A DNA stretch of 64,000 nt from contig NZ_CP033219.1 in NCBI RefSeq assembly GCF_004006175.1, forward strand, positions 992,001 to 1,056,000, given 5' to 3'. Shown piece after piece: positions 52,062-61,371 of this stretch (positions within the stretch are counted from its first letter, which is position 1; each line of letters starts with the position of its first letter). The notes beneath the pieces are model-generated. The model was not told the DNA's origin and did no database searches. It saw only the letters and a program-made list of their open reading frames with translations. Both the position numbers and the translations under genes were made by a program. This stretch comes from Parasedimentitalea marina (GTDB taxonomy: Bacteria; Pseudomonadota; Alphaproteobacteria; Rhodobacterales; Rhodobacteraceae).

Positions 52062-55052
52062 ATGGCCCTTAACTTTCGGCTTAGCACTTTGCTTGGCGTC
52101 ATCCGAATGCGAACTTATCTGCCGACTGTGGTGACTTTTGCTGCTGTTCTGGTGGCCGTGGTCGTGGCCGAAAAGCAAAACACCATAATTCACAATCAGA
52201 GCCTTCGGGCACAGGTTCAGAACGAGGCAGGATTGATCGCATCCCGGTTAAAGGGGCGGATAAACGCTGACATTCAGTTGGTCCAGGGCTTGGTCGCTGT
52301 GATGTCAACCGAACCGGAAATGGACCAGGCCCGGTTTAGCCAATTGGCTGAGCAAGTGTTTGGCGATCATAAAGAGATTCGCCTTGTGGCAGCGGCCCCG
52401 GATCTGGTTGTTTCGCTGATCTACCCGATGAAAGGCAACGAGGCCGTACTTGGGTTAGATTACAACAAGAATGCGGCGCAGCGCGAGGCTGCATTTCGTG
52501 TGCGCGACAGCGGTGAAATGGTGCTTGCCGGACCAGTCAATCTAATCCAGGGCGGCCGTGGTTTTATCGGCCGCTTTCCACTCTTTGCCGGAACGGGTCC
52601 GGATCGGCGGTTCTTTGGCATCCTGTCGGCCGTCATCGACGTTGATGCGCTGTATGCGGACACCGGTTTGACGGCCCCAGAGACAGCTATTGAACTGGCT
52701 CTGGTTGGCCGTGACGGGATGGGGGCCGAGGGGGGGCAGTTTTATGGCGACTCCCATATTCTCGAAGACACCCCCGTTTTGGTTGATATCTCCTTTCCTG
52801 CTGGCAGTTGGCAGTTGGCCGCACGACCGTCCGAGGGGTGGTCTGTTCAACCCAAAAACCTGTGGTCGCTACGATTAACCTTGTTGGTCGCGGGTGCCCT
52901 AATCCTATTCCCCACATTCTTGGCTGAGCGACTGTCTGCAGCGCGTAGATCGGCAATTTCTAATTTGAAGCAGAGCGAGGCTGAACTGGCAGCGCAGACC
53001 CGGCGTCTGCAAATTGCGGTTCAAACATCTCAGGTCGGGATCTGGGAGTATGACGTGGAAAGTGGGGAAACGGTCTGGGATCAGCAGTTGCGCGACCTAT
53101 ATCGATTGCCAAACGATTTTGGCGCAATTGGTTCGACGACATGGCAGCAGCACCTGCATCCTGATGACCGTAAGGCCACTATCGAGAAATTTGACAAAGA
53201 AATTCAAGGCGGCGGTGACTTGGCCGCAGATTTTCGCATCGTGCTGCCGGACGGGACGATACACCACATTCGCTCAGCTGGCCGTCGATATACAGACGCC
53301 GGTGGTCAGCCAAAGATAATTGGGGTGAACTGGGATGTATCCCAAGACGTTCTGCTGCGAGATGAGTTGTTGCACGCCAACAAAGCCTTACAACATACCA
53401 ATGGCCAGATGCACAAAGGCCAGTTGGCGCTGGAACAGGCACATGCTGAACTACAGGAACAGCAAGCCGAGCTGCACCGGCTTTCACTTGTGGCCAAACA
53501 TGCATCCGACAGCATCATTCTGACGGATGCCGAGACGCGAATTCTCTGGGTCAACGATGCGTTTACTAAGATAACGGGTTTTTCCCCAGAAGAAGCGATT
53601 GGCTCTACCCCAGGTGATCTGCTCAATGGCATTAAATCGGATTCATCGGTTTTTGACAATATTTCTGACCGCTTAGTCCTTGGCGAACAGATCAGTACTG
53701 AGATCTTGAACTACACGAAATCCGGAGAAGAAATCTGGATGAACTCCAATCTCGTTCCGGTTCTAGATGATAACGGAAAGATCGAGCTGATTATCGGAAT
53801 TGAGCGTGAAATTACTGACTTCAAAAACCGTCAGCGTGAACTGGCTGTAGCCAAACTGGCGGCTGAACAGGCTGATCGCGTCAAGTCAGAATTCCTGGCC
53901 AATATGAGCCATGAAATCAGAACCCCGATGAACGGGATAATCGGAATGGCAAGCCTGCTGGCTGAATCCGATTTGACAGAAGACGAAAAACTATATGTGG
54001 ATACAATTCAGGAATCCGCTGGCGCGTTGTTGAAAATAATCAATGATATCCTGGATTTGTCACGATTGGAGGCTGAAAGGCTGGAAATCGTGGCTGCCGA
54101 TTTTAATCTGCACCACTGTGTTAAGAGTGCCGTAAATCTGTTGAGACCCAAGGCGGATGAAAAGGGGATTGCCTTGACTGTCAACTATGCTGAAGGTTTG
54201 ATCAAAGAGGTGCGAGGCGACGACGGCCGATTGCGGCAGATCCTGGTAAACCTCATCGGCAATGCGGTGAAGTTCACAGAAAAAGGTGGCGTGACGATTT
54301 TCATTGGTGCCCATAGCGCTGACCCATATCGTTTGTTGATCAGAATTGAGGATTCCGGAATTGGTATCTCTCCGGAACAATCACAGTATATTTTCGACCG
54401 GTTTTCGCAGGCGGATACTGCAATCACTCGAGCCTTTGGCGGGACTGGCCTGGGCCTGACCATTTCCAGCGTTTTGGCCAAACGAATGGGCGGCGGCATT
54501 TCAATGCATTCAGAACTGGGGATGGGGAGCTGCTTTGATCTTTGTGTTCAAATGTCGCCCGCGACGGCATCTGAAATTGACACTGATCCAAGCAACAAGA
54601 CATCCTCTGTCATGCTTGCTGAAAGCCTTATTCTAATGGCCGATGACAACAAGGTGAATCGGTTGCTGGTCAATAAATACCTGATTGGGCAACCTATTGA
54701 ATTGGTTGAGGTTGTGAATGGGCGCGAGGCGGTGAACCAGTGTAAGGCACGTACACCGGATATCGTGTTGATGGACATGTCGATGCCGGAACTGGATGGC
54801 ATTGCTGCAACCCGAGAGATCCGCGAGCTGAATATTGTGCAGCCAACAATCGTGGCGTTGACAGCCAATGCCTTTGAAAGTGACCGGAAGGCCTGCATGG
54901 CCGCTGGAATGGACCAATTTCTGTCCAAACCCATCAGTAAGACCGATCTTCTTGACACACTTGCAACTCTTCTAGCCGCGCGGCAAAAAAACGTGAGCCT
55001 ATCAACCGCTGATGTTGCCAAGGAACCTTTGGCCTCCGGAGCTGTCGAGTAA
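52062..55052 (+). CDS. CHASE/PAS hybrid sensor histidine kinase with receiver domain
   Basis: A 996-residue membrane kinase. An N-terminal helix (about 19-37), a periplasmic CHASE-like sensor (about 60-255) and a second helix (about 270-289) are followed by two PAS domains (about 310-430 and 475-590). The HisKA phospho-acceptor is His 617 in FLANMSHEIRTPMNGIIGM. The ATPase has NLIGNAVKFTE, EDSGIGIS and FGGTGLGLT. A C-terminal receiver carries the acceptor Asp 905 in IVLMDMSMPELDG and the conserved Lys in FLSKPIS. There is no separate output regulator nearby, so it is an orphan hybrid kinase that probably feeds a phosphorelay. Its gene is monocistronic between a terminator and the nuo-like operon. 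Confidence 0.92.
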   Translation: MALNFRLSTLLGVIRMRTYLPTVVTFAAVLVAVVVAEKQNTIIHNQSLRAQVQNEAGLIASRLKGRINADIQLVQGLVAVMSTEPEMDQARFSQLAEQVFGDHKEIRLVAAAPDLVVSLIYPMKGNEAVLGLDYNKNAAQREAAFRVRDSGEMVLAGPVNLIQGGRGFIGRFPLFAGTGPDRRFFGILSAVIDVDALYADTGLTAPETAIELALVGRDGMGAEGGQFYGDSHILEDTPVLVDISFPAGSWQLAARPSEGWSVQPKNLWSLRLTLLVAGALILFPTFLAERLSAARRSAISNLKQSEAELAAQTRRLQIAVQTSQVGIWEYDVESGETVWDQQLRDLYRLPNDFGAIGSTTWQQHLHPDDRKATIEKFDKEIQGGGDLAADFRIVLPDGTIHHIRSAGRRYTDAGGQPKIIGVNWDVSQDVLLRDELLHANKALQHTNGQMHKGQLALEQAHAELQEQQAELHRLSLVAKHASDSIILTDAETRILWVNDAFTKITGFSPEEAIGSTPGDLLNGIKSDSSVFDNISDRLVLGEQISTEILNYTKSGEEIWMNSNLVPVLDDNGKIELIIGIEREITDFKNRQRELAVAKLAAEQADRVKSEFLANMSHEIRTPMNGIIGMASLLAESDLTEDEKLYVDTIQESAGALLKIINDILDLSRLEAERLEIVAADFNLHHCVKSAVNLLRPKADEKGIALTVNYAEGLIKEVRGDDGRLRQILVNLIGNAVKFTEKGGVTIFIGAHSADPYRLLIRIEDSGIGISPEQSQYIFDRFSQADTAITRAFGGTGLGLTISSVLAKRMGGGISMHSELGMGSCFDLCVQMSPATASEIDTDPSNKTSSVMLAESLILMADDNKVNRLLVNKYLIGQPIELVEVVNGREAVNQCKARTPDIVLMDMSMPELDGIAATREIRELNIVQPTIVALTANAFESDRKACMAAGMDQFLSKPISKTDLLDTLATLLAARQKNVSLSTADVAKEPLASGAVE

Positions 55053-55315
55053 GCAATATTCAGCCCCCACTAATTCCTTTAACGGGTTTATATCGGCTGA
55101 GGTCGGCGCGGGCTCGCTGTGTTGGAAATCTGGGCGTTTTATTCGAGATCAATCGGGTTATGGCGCTGCCAGCAGCGTAAAATCGTGTGAGCAGGGGCAA
55201 TTTCTTGCGGCAATCTCACCAAATTGCGCCATCTATCTATTCCAGACCTGCAGGTTCTATGTCCAGGCAAGTACCCGGACACTGCTTATGAGGGTCGACC
55301 CAGAGGTTCGGCGAA

Positions 55316-56302
55316 ATGGAATATGTTCTGAGTTTTCTACCGATGATCGTCAAAATGGCCATAGTTATTGGCGTTTTGCTGCTGCTCCCTTTGCCTCTGA
55401 CTTGGTTAGAGCGCAAGATTGCGGCCCATATCCAACAACGCCCCGGTCCAATGCGGGTGGGGTGGCATGGATTGTTGCAGCCCTTGGCCGATGCCATAAA
55501 ATTGCTGACCAAAGAAGACCATATTCCAGCCGAGGCTGACCGAATGCTGTTTGCCATCGCCCCCGTCGTGGCGCTGGTGCCTCCATTTCTGGTCTTTGTG
55601 GCGATCCCATTCGGCGATCCCATTCAGGTCTTCGGGACCACCGTAACTCTGTCACTGGCGGATCTGAATGTCGGATTGTTGTTCATTCTTGCGGTCTCCG
55701 GAATTGGGGTGTTTGGCACCATCCTGGCGGGCTGGGCCTCGAACAGCAAGTATGCGGTACTGGGCAGTCTGCGCTCCATTGCACAGATGATTTCCTACGA
55801 AATTCCAATGGGGTTTTCGGTGATCGGGGTGGTCATGCTGGCCAATTCCATGCAGTTGACCCAGATCGTTGCGGCGCAACAGGGACTGTGGAACATCGTG
55901 GTGCAGCCGATTGGTTTCTTTGTGTTCTTTGTTGCCGGCCTGGCCGAGGCCCAGCGGATTCCCTTTGATCTGCCCGAGGCCGAAGGCGACTTGGGGGCTG
56001 GGTATCATACGGAATATAGCGGCATTCGGTTCTCGTTGTTCATGTTGGCGGAATACCTGGTTTTGGTTGCCTTGGCCTTTCTGAACGTGCTGCTTTTCTT
56101 TGGCGGATGGCTGGGCGGCCCGGCGTTTCTGCCGCCTGTCATCTGGCTGTTCCTCAAGGTCGGATTCTTCATTTGGGTGTTTATGTGGTTGCGTTTCACA
56201 TTTCCGCGCTACCGTTATGACCAGTTGATGACCATTGGCTGGAAAGTTTTGCTACCACTTTCGCTTCTGAATATTTTGGTGAGCGGTTTTTTGATGTTGT
56301 AA
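55316..56302 (+). CDS. nuoH: NADH-quinone oxidoreductase subunit H (complex I heel subunit)
   Basis: A 328-residue membrane protein with about eight helices. Hallmarks are LTWLERKIAAHIQQRPGPMRVG (quinone-channel loop), SYEIPMGFSVIGVVM and AEAQRIPFDLPEAEGDLGAGYHTEYSGIRF (in pieces). It forms the interface of quinone reduction and proton pumping. AGAGG ten bases upstream supports ATG 55316. First gene of the cluster; unusually, no nuoA-G genes lie upstream, the neighbour being a histidine kinase. Confidence 0.94.
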   Translation: MEYVLSFLPMIVKMAIVIGVLLLLPLPLTWLERKIAAHIQQRPGPMRVGWHGLLQPLADAIKLLTKEDHIPAEADRMLFAIAPVVALVPPFLVFVAIPFGDPIQVFGTTVTLSLADLNVGLLFILAVSGIGVFGTILAGWASNSKYAVLGSLRSIAQMISYEIPMGFSVIGVVMLANSMQLTQIVAAQQGLWNIVVQPIGFFVFFVAGLAEAQRIPFDLPEAEGDLGAGYHTEYSGIRFSLFMLAEYLVLVALAFLNVLLFFGGWLGGPAFLPPVIWLFLKVGFFIWVFMWLRFTFPRYRYDQLMTIGWKVLLPLSLLNILVSGFLML

Positions 56303-56319
56303 AGGGCGGGTCAATTATT

Positions 56320-56892
56320 ATGGCAAGAACGGGTGTGAAACGAACCGGGTGGATTGGGCGAATTTTCTTTGCTGATCTATTGGCCGGGCTACGTCTGACA
56401 CTGGGCTATATGCTGTCCAAGACCGTGACACATCACTACCCGGATTTTGAGAAATGGGTTCCGTATCAGCGTCACCGGGGCCATCATTTTATGAATACCA
56501 ACGAAAAGGGCGAGGTGAATTGCGTTGCCTGTGGTCTGTGTTCAACAATCTGCCCCTGCGACTGCATTACCGTCATTCCATTCGAAACTGACGATGGGGA
56601 TCGTCGGCCCAAGGTGTTTGATATCGACTTGGCGCGCTGTCTGTATTGCGGGTTGTGCGAGGATGCCTGCCCGGCGGATGCGATTAAATTGGGTCAGGAA
56701 TACGAAGTGTCGACCACCGACCGCTCCACGTTAAAGGTGCACCTTGACGACTTGATTGCGGCCCCCCGTAAATCCGAGACGGGCGGCGTCGTTAAGCCCG
56801 CCAAGTTGGACGTGGCGGGCAATCAGCACTCGATCCTTCAGCCGGGTACATCCAGCGGCCATGACTGGTGGTCACGTATCCGAAGGCAATAA
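56320..56892 (+). CDS. nuoI: NADH-quinone oxidoreductase subunit I (two 4Fe-4S ferredoxin)
   Basis: A 190-residue peripheral subunit bearing clusters N6a and N6b. The two ferredoxin motifs are complete: Cys 68, 71, 74, 78 in CVACGLCSTICP and Cys 107, 110, 113, 117 in CLYCGLCEDACP. Two extra cysteines follow the first motif (80 and 82). The C-terminal 45 residues, after the STTDRSTLKVHLDDL segment, are longer than in many NuoI proteins. It is the only electron-carrying subunit of the cluster seen here. Confidence 0.93.
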   Translation: MARTGVKRTGWIGRIFFADLLAGLRLTLGYMLSKTVTHHYPDFEKWVPYQRHRGHHFMNTNEKGEVNCVACGLCSTICPCDCITVIPFETDDGDRRPKVFDIDLARCLYCGLCEDACPADAIKLGQEYEVSTTDRSTLKVHLDDLIAAPRKSETGGVVKPAKLDVAGNQHSILQPGTSSGHDWWSRIRRQ

Positions 56893-57002
56893 TAATCTGA
56901 AATTCTGCCAAAACCACATCCTGTGATCTGGAGGCAGTCACTGATGCAAGCGCAACCTGATCGCGTGACGTTTTGATCAGGCAACAAACACAAGGGACGG
57001 GA

Positions 57003-57554
57003 ATGGAGCGCGAGTTTTTTCTGCTGTTGTCGGGTGTTGCAACCATATCAGGCCTGCTGGTGGTGGTGGCGCGCAATCCTATCCACAGTGCTCTGGCGTT
57101 GGTTGCCTGTCTGGTTCAGATCGCTGCCATATACATCCTGCTGGGCGCGCCATTTTTGGCTGTGATCCAGATTTTTGTCTATGTCGGCGCGGTGATGGTG
57201 CTGTTCTTGTTTGTCATCATGATGCTGGATGTCCGCAAAGAGGCGCAGACCAGATACCTGAGAGGTGCCGCTTGGCCCGGTGTCATTGTGTTGCTGCTTC
57301 TGGCGGCTGAACTGTTTGCCCTGTTGATACAAAGTACTCGGCTGCATGCGGTCATGGGACCGGGTCAACCGATCAGCCAGCAGCCCTCGGTCGAAGATCT
57401 CAGTCTCTTGTTGTTCCAGGATTTCTTGCTGCCGTTTGAGGTGGCCTCGGTGATCTTATTGGTGGCTTTGGTCGGCGCAGTGGTGTTGGCCCGTACGGAT
57501 GACAAGGCGGCAGGAGTGAGCGCAGACAGGTCTCAACAGAGGGGCCGCCAATGA
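57003..57554 (+). CDS. nuoJ: NADH-quinone oxidoreductase subunit J
   Basis: A 183-residue membrane protein of five helices; ATG 57003 has GGGACGGG upstream and gives the family N-terminus. Hallmarks are [41 protein letters not shown] text ([16 protein letters not shown]) and the C-terminal [16 protein letters not shown]. It contributes to the proton path of complex I. Its stop overlaps the nuoK start by four bases. Confidence 0.92.
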   Translation: MEREFFLLLSGVATISGLLVVVARNPIHSALALVACLVQIAAIYILLGAPFLAVIQIFVYVGAVMVLFLFVIMMLDVRKEAQTRYLRGAAWPGVIVLLLLAAELFALLIQSTRLHAVMGPGQPISQQPSVEDLSLLLFQDFLLPFEVASVILLVALVGAVVLARTDDKAAGVSADRSQQRGRQ

Positions 57555-57853
57555 TCCCGACGCTTTGGTATTTAATCTTGGCCGCGACTTTATTTGTGAT
57601 CGGTGCAGCGGGCGTTCTTTTGCGGCGCAATGTGTTGATCGTTCTGATGTCGCTTGAGCTGATGTTGAACAGTGTGACCATCAATCTTTTGGCATTTGGC
57701 CATGCGCAGCAAGACTTGCGTGGTCAGATCATCGCCATTTTTGTCATTGCAATCACGGCCGCCGAAGTCGCGGTTGCACTGGGTATTCTGGTTGCGCTTT
57801 TGCGCAATAAACACACGTTGGAAGTGGATGAGCTGACGATACTGAAAGGCTAA
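57551..57853 (+). CDS. nuoK: NADH-quinone oxidoreductase subunit K
   Basis: A 100-residue three-helix membrane subunit. Both conserved membrane glutamates are present, in [14 protein letters not shown] and [16 protein letters not shown]. It is homologous to MrpC of multisubunit antiporters. Start overlaps nuoJ (ATGA). The length is standard. Confidence 0.94.
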   Translation: MIPTLWYLILAATLFVIGAAGVLLRRNVLIVLMSLELMLNSVTINLLAFGHAQQDLRGQIIAIFVIAITAAEVAVALGILVALLRNKHTLEVDELTILKG

Positions 57854-57858
57854 ATTGT

Positions 57859-59355
57859 TTGGAATTATTGCTAAATATCAGACCCTTACTTGCAGTTTTT
57901 GTCAGTCTGACAGCGGCTGTCCTGATCCTGTGCCTGCGCAAGCAGGCCAACCTTCGCGATACGGTGTCGGTTGGGGCGGCGGTGCTGAAATTCCTTATCG
58001 TGATCTCGTTGGCGCCATTGGTGATGGCAGGGGGCACCCATGATTTGACCCTGTTTGAGGTCCTGCCGGGGGTCGCCTTTGCCTTTCGGGTCGATGCGCT
58101 GGGCATGGTCTTTGCAACGGTTTCCAGCCTGTTGTGGATTCTGGCGGCGCTGTATTCGATTGGCTATATGCGCAGCCAGAACGAGCACGCACAGACACGG
58201 TTCTTCGCCGCCTTTGCGGTGTCTTTGTCAGCCGCCGTTGGCGGCGCCTTTGCGGCCAATTTGTTTACGCTGGTGATCTTTTACGAGATCCTCAGCCTGG
58301 TGACCTACCCGTTGGTTTATCACAAAGAGGACAGCGACAGCTGGGTCGGCAGTCGCCGGTATATGGTCTATCTGGTTGGCGCGTCGAAATCCCTGCTGCT
58401 GGCTGCACTGGCGCTGACGTACCACCTGACGGGGTCGCTGGATTTGATGCCGCAGGGGGTGTTTGGCGATGTCGATGCATCCGGAACACTGCTGAGCGTG
58501 GTCTATTTTTGCTATCTGTTTGGCTTTGCCAAGGCGGCGATCATGCCATTTCATGGCTGGCTACCCGCTGCGATGGTGGCGCCCACTCCGGTCAGTGCAC
58601 TGCTCCACGCGGTGGCGGTGGTCAAAATGGGTGTGTTCTGCCTGTTGCGGGTGATCTTCCATGTCATGGGCGTGGACCTGATGGGCAGCCTTGGGTTGGG
58701 TATTGCCACCGCCTATCTGGTGTCTTTCACCATCGTGATGGCCTCGATTTATGCGCTGACCCGCGATGACCTAAAGGCGCGGTTGGCCTATTCAACGGTC
58801 AGCCAATTGTCCTACATCATTTTGGGCGCGGTCTTGCTGACACCGATGGCGGCTGTGGGCGGCGTGACCCATATCGCCGCCCATGCGTTCTCCAAGATCA
58901 CTCTGTTTTTCTGCGCCGGATCGATCTACTGCGCCTCGCATCGGCGCAATATCAGTGATTTGGCCGGGATCGGTCGACACTTGCCCTGGACGATGGGCGC
59001 GTTTTTCATCGGCACGCTTGGGATGATTGGACTGCCGCCCACGGGTGGGTTCATCAGCAAATGGTATCTGGTTTTGGGCTCGGCTCAGGCAGGCGAGATG
59101 GTGTTTCTGGTGGTTCTGTTGGCCAGTGCTGTGCTGAATGCGGCGTATTTTTTACCCATAACCTACACAGCTTTCTTTGAGCGGTCCAAGCCGTCGCAAG
59201 ATCAAACTCTCGTTGCGATGCAGGAGGTGCGCGAGATTCCGATGGTGGCAGTGCCGCTTATGATCTCGGCGTTGCTGTCGGTGGCTTTGGGACTGAACCC
59301 TGGATTTTTTGTTGAACTGGCGCAGCTTGTAATGCGCGGAGCGGGATTGGGATGA
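57859..59355 (+). CDS. Proton-conducting antiporter-like subunit (MrpD/NuoL-M family), first copy
   Basis: A 498-residue polytopic membrane protein with about 14 helices. It starts with TTG at 57859, AAAGG lying nine bases upstream. The conserved glutamate on helix 5 is in LVIFYEILSLVTYPLV. The lysine-bearing broken helix is FAKAAIMPFHGWLPAAMVAPTPVSALLHAVAVVK (in pieces), and helix 12 has GLPPTGGFISKWYL. It is closer to MrpD/MnhD-type subunits than to canonical NuoL, lacking NuoL's long C-terminal lateral helix. Its stop overlaps the next gene's start (ATGA). Confidence 0.87.
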   Translation: MELLLNIRPLLAVFVSLTAAVLILCLRKQANLRDTVSVGAAVLKFLIVISLAPLVMAGGTHDLTLFEVLPGVAFAFRVDALGMVFATVSSLLWILAALYSIGYMRSQNEHAQTRFFAAFAVSLSAAVGGAFAANLFTLVIFYEILSLVTYPLVYHKEDSDSWVGSRRYMVYLVGASKSLLLAALALTYHLTGSLDLMPQGVFGDVDASGTLLSVVYFCYLFGFAKAAIMPFHGWLPAAMVAPTPVSALLHAVAVVKMGVFCLLRVIFHVMGVDLMGSLGLGIATAYLVSFTIVMASIYALTRDDLKARLAYSTVSQLSYIILGAVLLTPMAAVGGVTHIAAHAFSKITLFFCAGSIYCASHRRNISDLAGIGRHLPWTMGAFFIGTLGMIGLPPTGGFISKWYLVLGSAQAGEMVFLVVLLASAVLNAAYFLPITYTAFFERSKPSQDQTLVAMQEVREIPMVAVPLMISALLSVALGLNPGFFVELAQLVMRGAGLG

Positions 59356-59606
59356 TTGCGAGATTGGTGAATTTCTTTGGCGAAAAACGCCACGCGAAAC
59401 TGCGCTGGCGGGTGTTGCAGATCGTGCTGGTGTTGATTGTTATCGCCGATGCACTGGTGGTGCATCCCCACACGCAATTCCCTTGGCAGGCAGTGCCCGG
59501 CTATTCGGCTGCTTTTGGTTTCATCAGCTGCGTCGCCATTATTTTCATCAGCAAATTCATCGGTCACAGCGGCGGCATCATGCGCGACGAGGATTACTAT
59601 GATTGA
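59352..59606 (+). CDS. Small membrane protein inside the Nuo-like cluster
   Basis: An 84-residue protein with two hydrophobic segments (about 22-39 and 53-70), a basic N-terminus (RLVNFFGEKRHAKLRWR) and an acidic tail (MRDEDYYD). No family recognised. It overlaps its upstream neighbour by four bases (ATGA) and its downstream neighbour by eight bases, so it is surely translated as part of the operon. It may be an assembly or linker subunit between the two antiporter-like subunits. Confidence 0.75.
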   Translation: MIARLVNFFGEKRHAKLRWRVLQIVLVLIVIADALVVHPHTQFPWQAVPGYSAAFGFISCVAIIFISKFIGHSGGIMRDEDYYD

Positions 59607-61371
59607 AGGACTTCACCCAGCCTTGCTGATGCTGCTTGGAGCACTGGTCCTGCCCTTATTTCGCGGGATCTGGCAAAAAGTGTTGTCGGTGCTGGTGCCG
59701 GTCCTGGCTTTGATTGCAGTGGCACAGATCTCCCCGGGCAGCAGCGCTGAATTCCGCTTTGCCGGGGTTGATCTGGTGATGTTTCAGGCTGATCAGCTGT
59801 CGCTGGTGTTTGCCTGGGTGTTTGCGATCATGGCGGTTATTGGCAATATCTACGCCTGGCACATCAATGACACCGGTCAGCGGGTCTCGGCTTTCCTATA
59901 TATCGGCAGCGCCTTTGGCGTGGTTTTTGCCGGCGATTGGTTCACCCTGCTGGTGGCCTGGGAGGTCATGGCCTTTGCTTCGGCCTATCTGATATTCGCC
60001 TCAGCCAGTAAAGCGGCCGTGGCGGCTGGGTTTCGCTATCTCATGGTGCATGTGGCCGGTGGCGTGTTGCTGTTTGGTGGCATCATCCTGCATGGGGTGC
60101 AGACGGGCTCGTATTTGACCGGACCGCTGGACCATGGGGCAGGCGGGCTGGCCTATAACCTGATCCTGATCTCCTTCATGCTGAACGCCGCCGTGCCGCC
60201 GCTCAGTGCCTGGCTGACCGATGCCTACCCTGAGGCAACGGTGACCGGCGCAGTGTTTCTCAGCGCCTTTACCACCAAAACCGCCGTCTATGTGCTGATC
60301 CGCAATTACCCCGGCGCCGAGGTGCTGGTGGGGTTTGGCGTGGCGATGGCCCTGTATGGCGTGGTGTTTGCGGTGCTGGAAAATGACTGCCGCAGGTTGC
60401 TGGGCTACCACATCATCAGTCAGGTCGGCTATATGGTGGCCGCCGTGGGTATGGGAACCGAGATGGCGCTGAACGGCGCCGCCTCGCATGCCTTTGCCCA
60501 TATTCTGTACAAGGGGCTGCTGTTCATGGGGGCGGGGGCGGTGATCCTGATGACGGGGCGGCGCAAACTGACCGAGATGGGCGGCTTGTATCGCACCATG
60601 CCTATCACGGTTTTCCTGTATATGATCGGCGCGCTGGCGATATCGGCCTTTCCGCTGTTCAGCGGCTTTGTCAGCAAAAGCATGATCATTTCCGCCGCCA
60701 ATGGCGACCATCGTGCAGCGGTGGCGCTGCTGCTGACCGTGGCCTCGTCCGGTACATTTCTGCACACCGGGTTAAAGCTGCCGTATTACATGTTCTTCGG
60801 CAAAGATTGTGGTCTGCGCCCGGCTGAACCGCCGGTGAACATGTTGCTGGCGATGGGGCTGGCGGCGCTGTTTTGCATCGGCATCGGTGTCTTCCCACAG
60901 CTGTTATACGCGCAACTGCCCTATCCGGTGGACTATCACCCCTATAGCGGTTCCCATGTCACCGAGAGCCTGGGTCTGTTGATGTTCACGCTGCTGGCTT
61001 TTGTTTTGTTCCTGAAATATTTGGATCCGGAAAAGACCATCAGCCTGGACACCGATTGGTTTTATCGTCGCGGTGCCAGCCTGTTCATGTGGATCGCCCG
61101 CCGCCCGGTTCTGATCTGGGAGCAATGGCTGATTACGCTGGGTGACGGCGCCGGGTTGCGGCTGATGCATCGCCTGTCGCGGGTCAGTCTGCGCCTTGAT
61201 ACGCAGGTGATAGATGCTGCGGTGAACGGCGTGGCACTGACCGCGCTGCGCCTTGGCATGCTGTTGCGGCATCTGCAGTCCGGCATCGTGTCGCATTACG
61301 CGCTGGCGATGATTGTCGGGCTGATCCTGCTCTTTGGCTGGCCGCTTTATGTCGCGATGGGTGCGCCATGA
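59599..61371 (+). CDS. Proton-conducting antiporter-like subunit (MrpD/NuoL-M family), second copy
   Basis: A 590-residue membrane protein; ATG 59599 lies inside the end of the 84-aa gene. The core has LLVAWEVMAFASAYLIF (helix-5 glutamate), NAAVPPLSAWLTDAYPEATVTGAVFLSAFTTKTAVYVLIR (in pieces; lysine helix) and FPLFSGFVSKSMIIS. About 100 extra residues at the C-terminus include a WFYRRGASLFMWIARRP segment and a final helix, seen in MnhD-like proteins of extended complexes. It overlaps nuoM by four bases. Probably a second ion-translocating unit of the complex. Confidence 0.87.
   Translation: MIEGLHPALLMLLGALVLPLFRGIWQKVLSVLVPVLALIAVAQISPGSSAEFRFAGVDLVMFQADQLSLVFAWVFAIMAVIGNIYAWHINDTGQRVSAFLYIGSAFGVVFAGDWFTLLVAWEVMAFASAYLIFASASKAAVAAGFRYLMVHVAGGVLLFGGIILHGVQTGSYLTGPLDHGAGGLAYNLILISFMLNAAVPPLSAWLTDAYPEATVTGAVFLSAFTTKTAVYVLIRNYPGAEVLVGFGVAMALYGVVFAVLENDCRRLLGYHIISQVGYMVAAVGMGTEMALNGAASHAFAHILYKGLLFMGAGAVILMTGRRKLTEMGGLYRTMPITVFLYMIGALAISAFPLFSGFVSKSMIISAANGDHRAAVALLLTVASSGTFLHTGLKLPYYMFFGKDCGLRPAEPPVNMLLAMGLAALFCIGIGVFPQLLYAQLPYPVDYHPYSGSHVTESLGLLMFTLLAFVLFLKYLDPEKTISLDTDWFYRRGASLFMWIARRPVLIWEQWLITLGDGAGLRLMHRLSRVSLRLDTQVIDAAVNGVALTALRLGMLLRHLQSGIVSHYALAMIVGLILLFGWPLYVAMGAP

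Noticed and set aside
60001..60765. 254-codon minus-strand frame within the antiporter-like gene
   Set aside because: Gln/His-rich antisense frame without similarity, inside a strongly conserved membrane gene.
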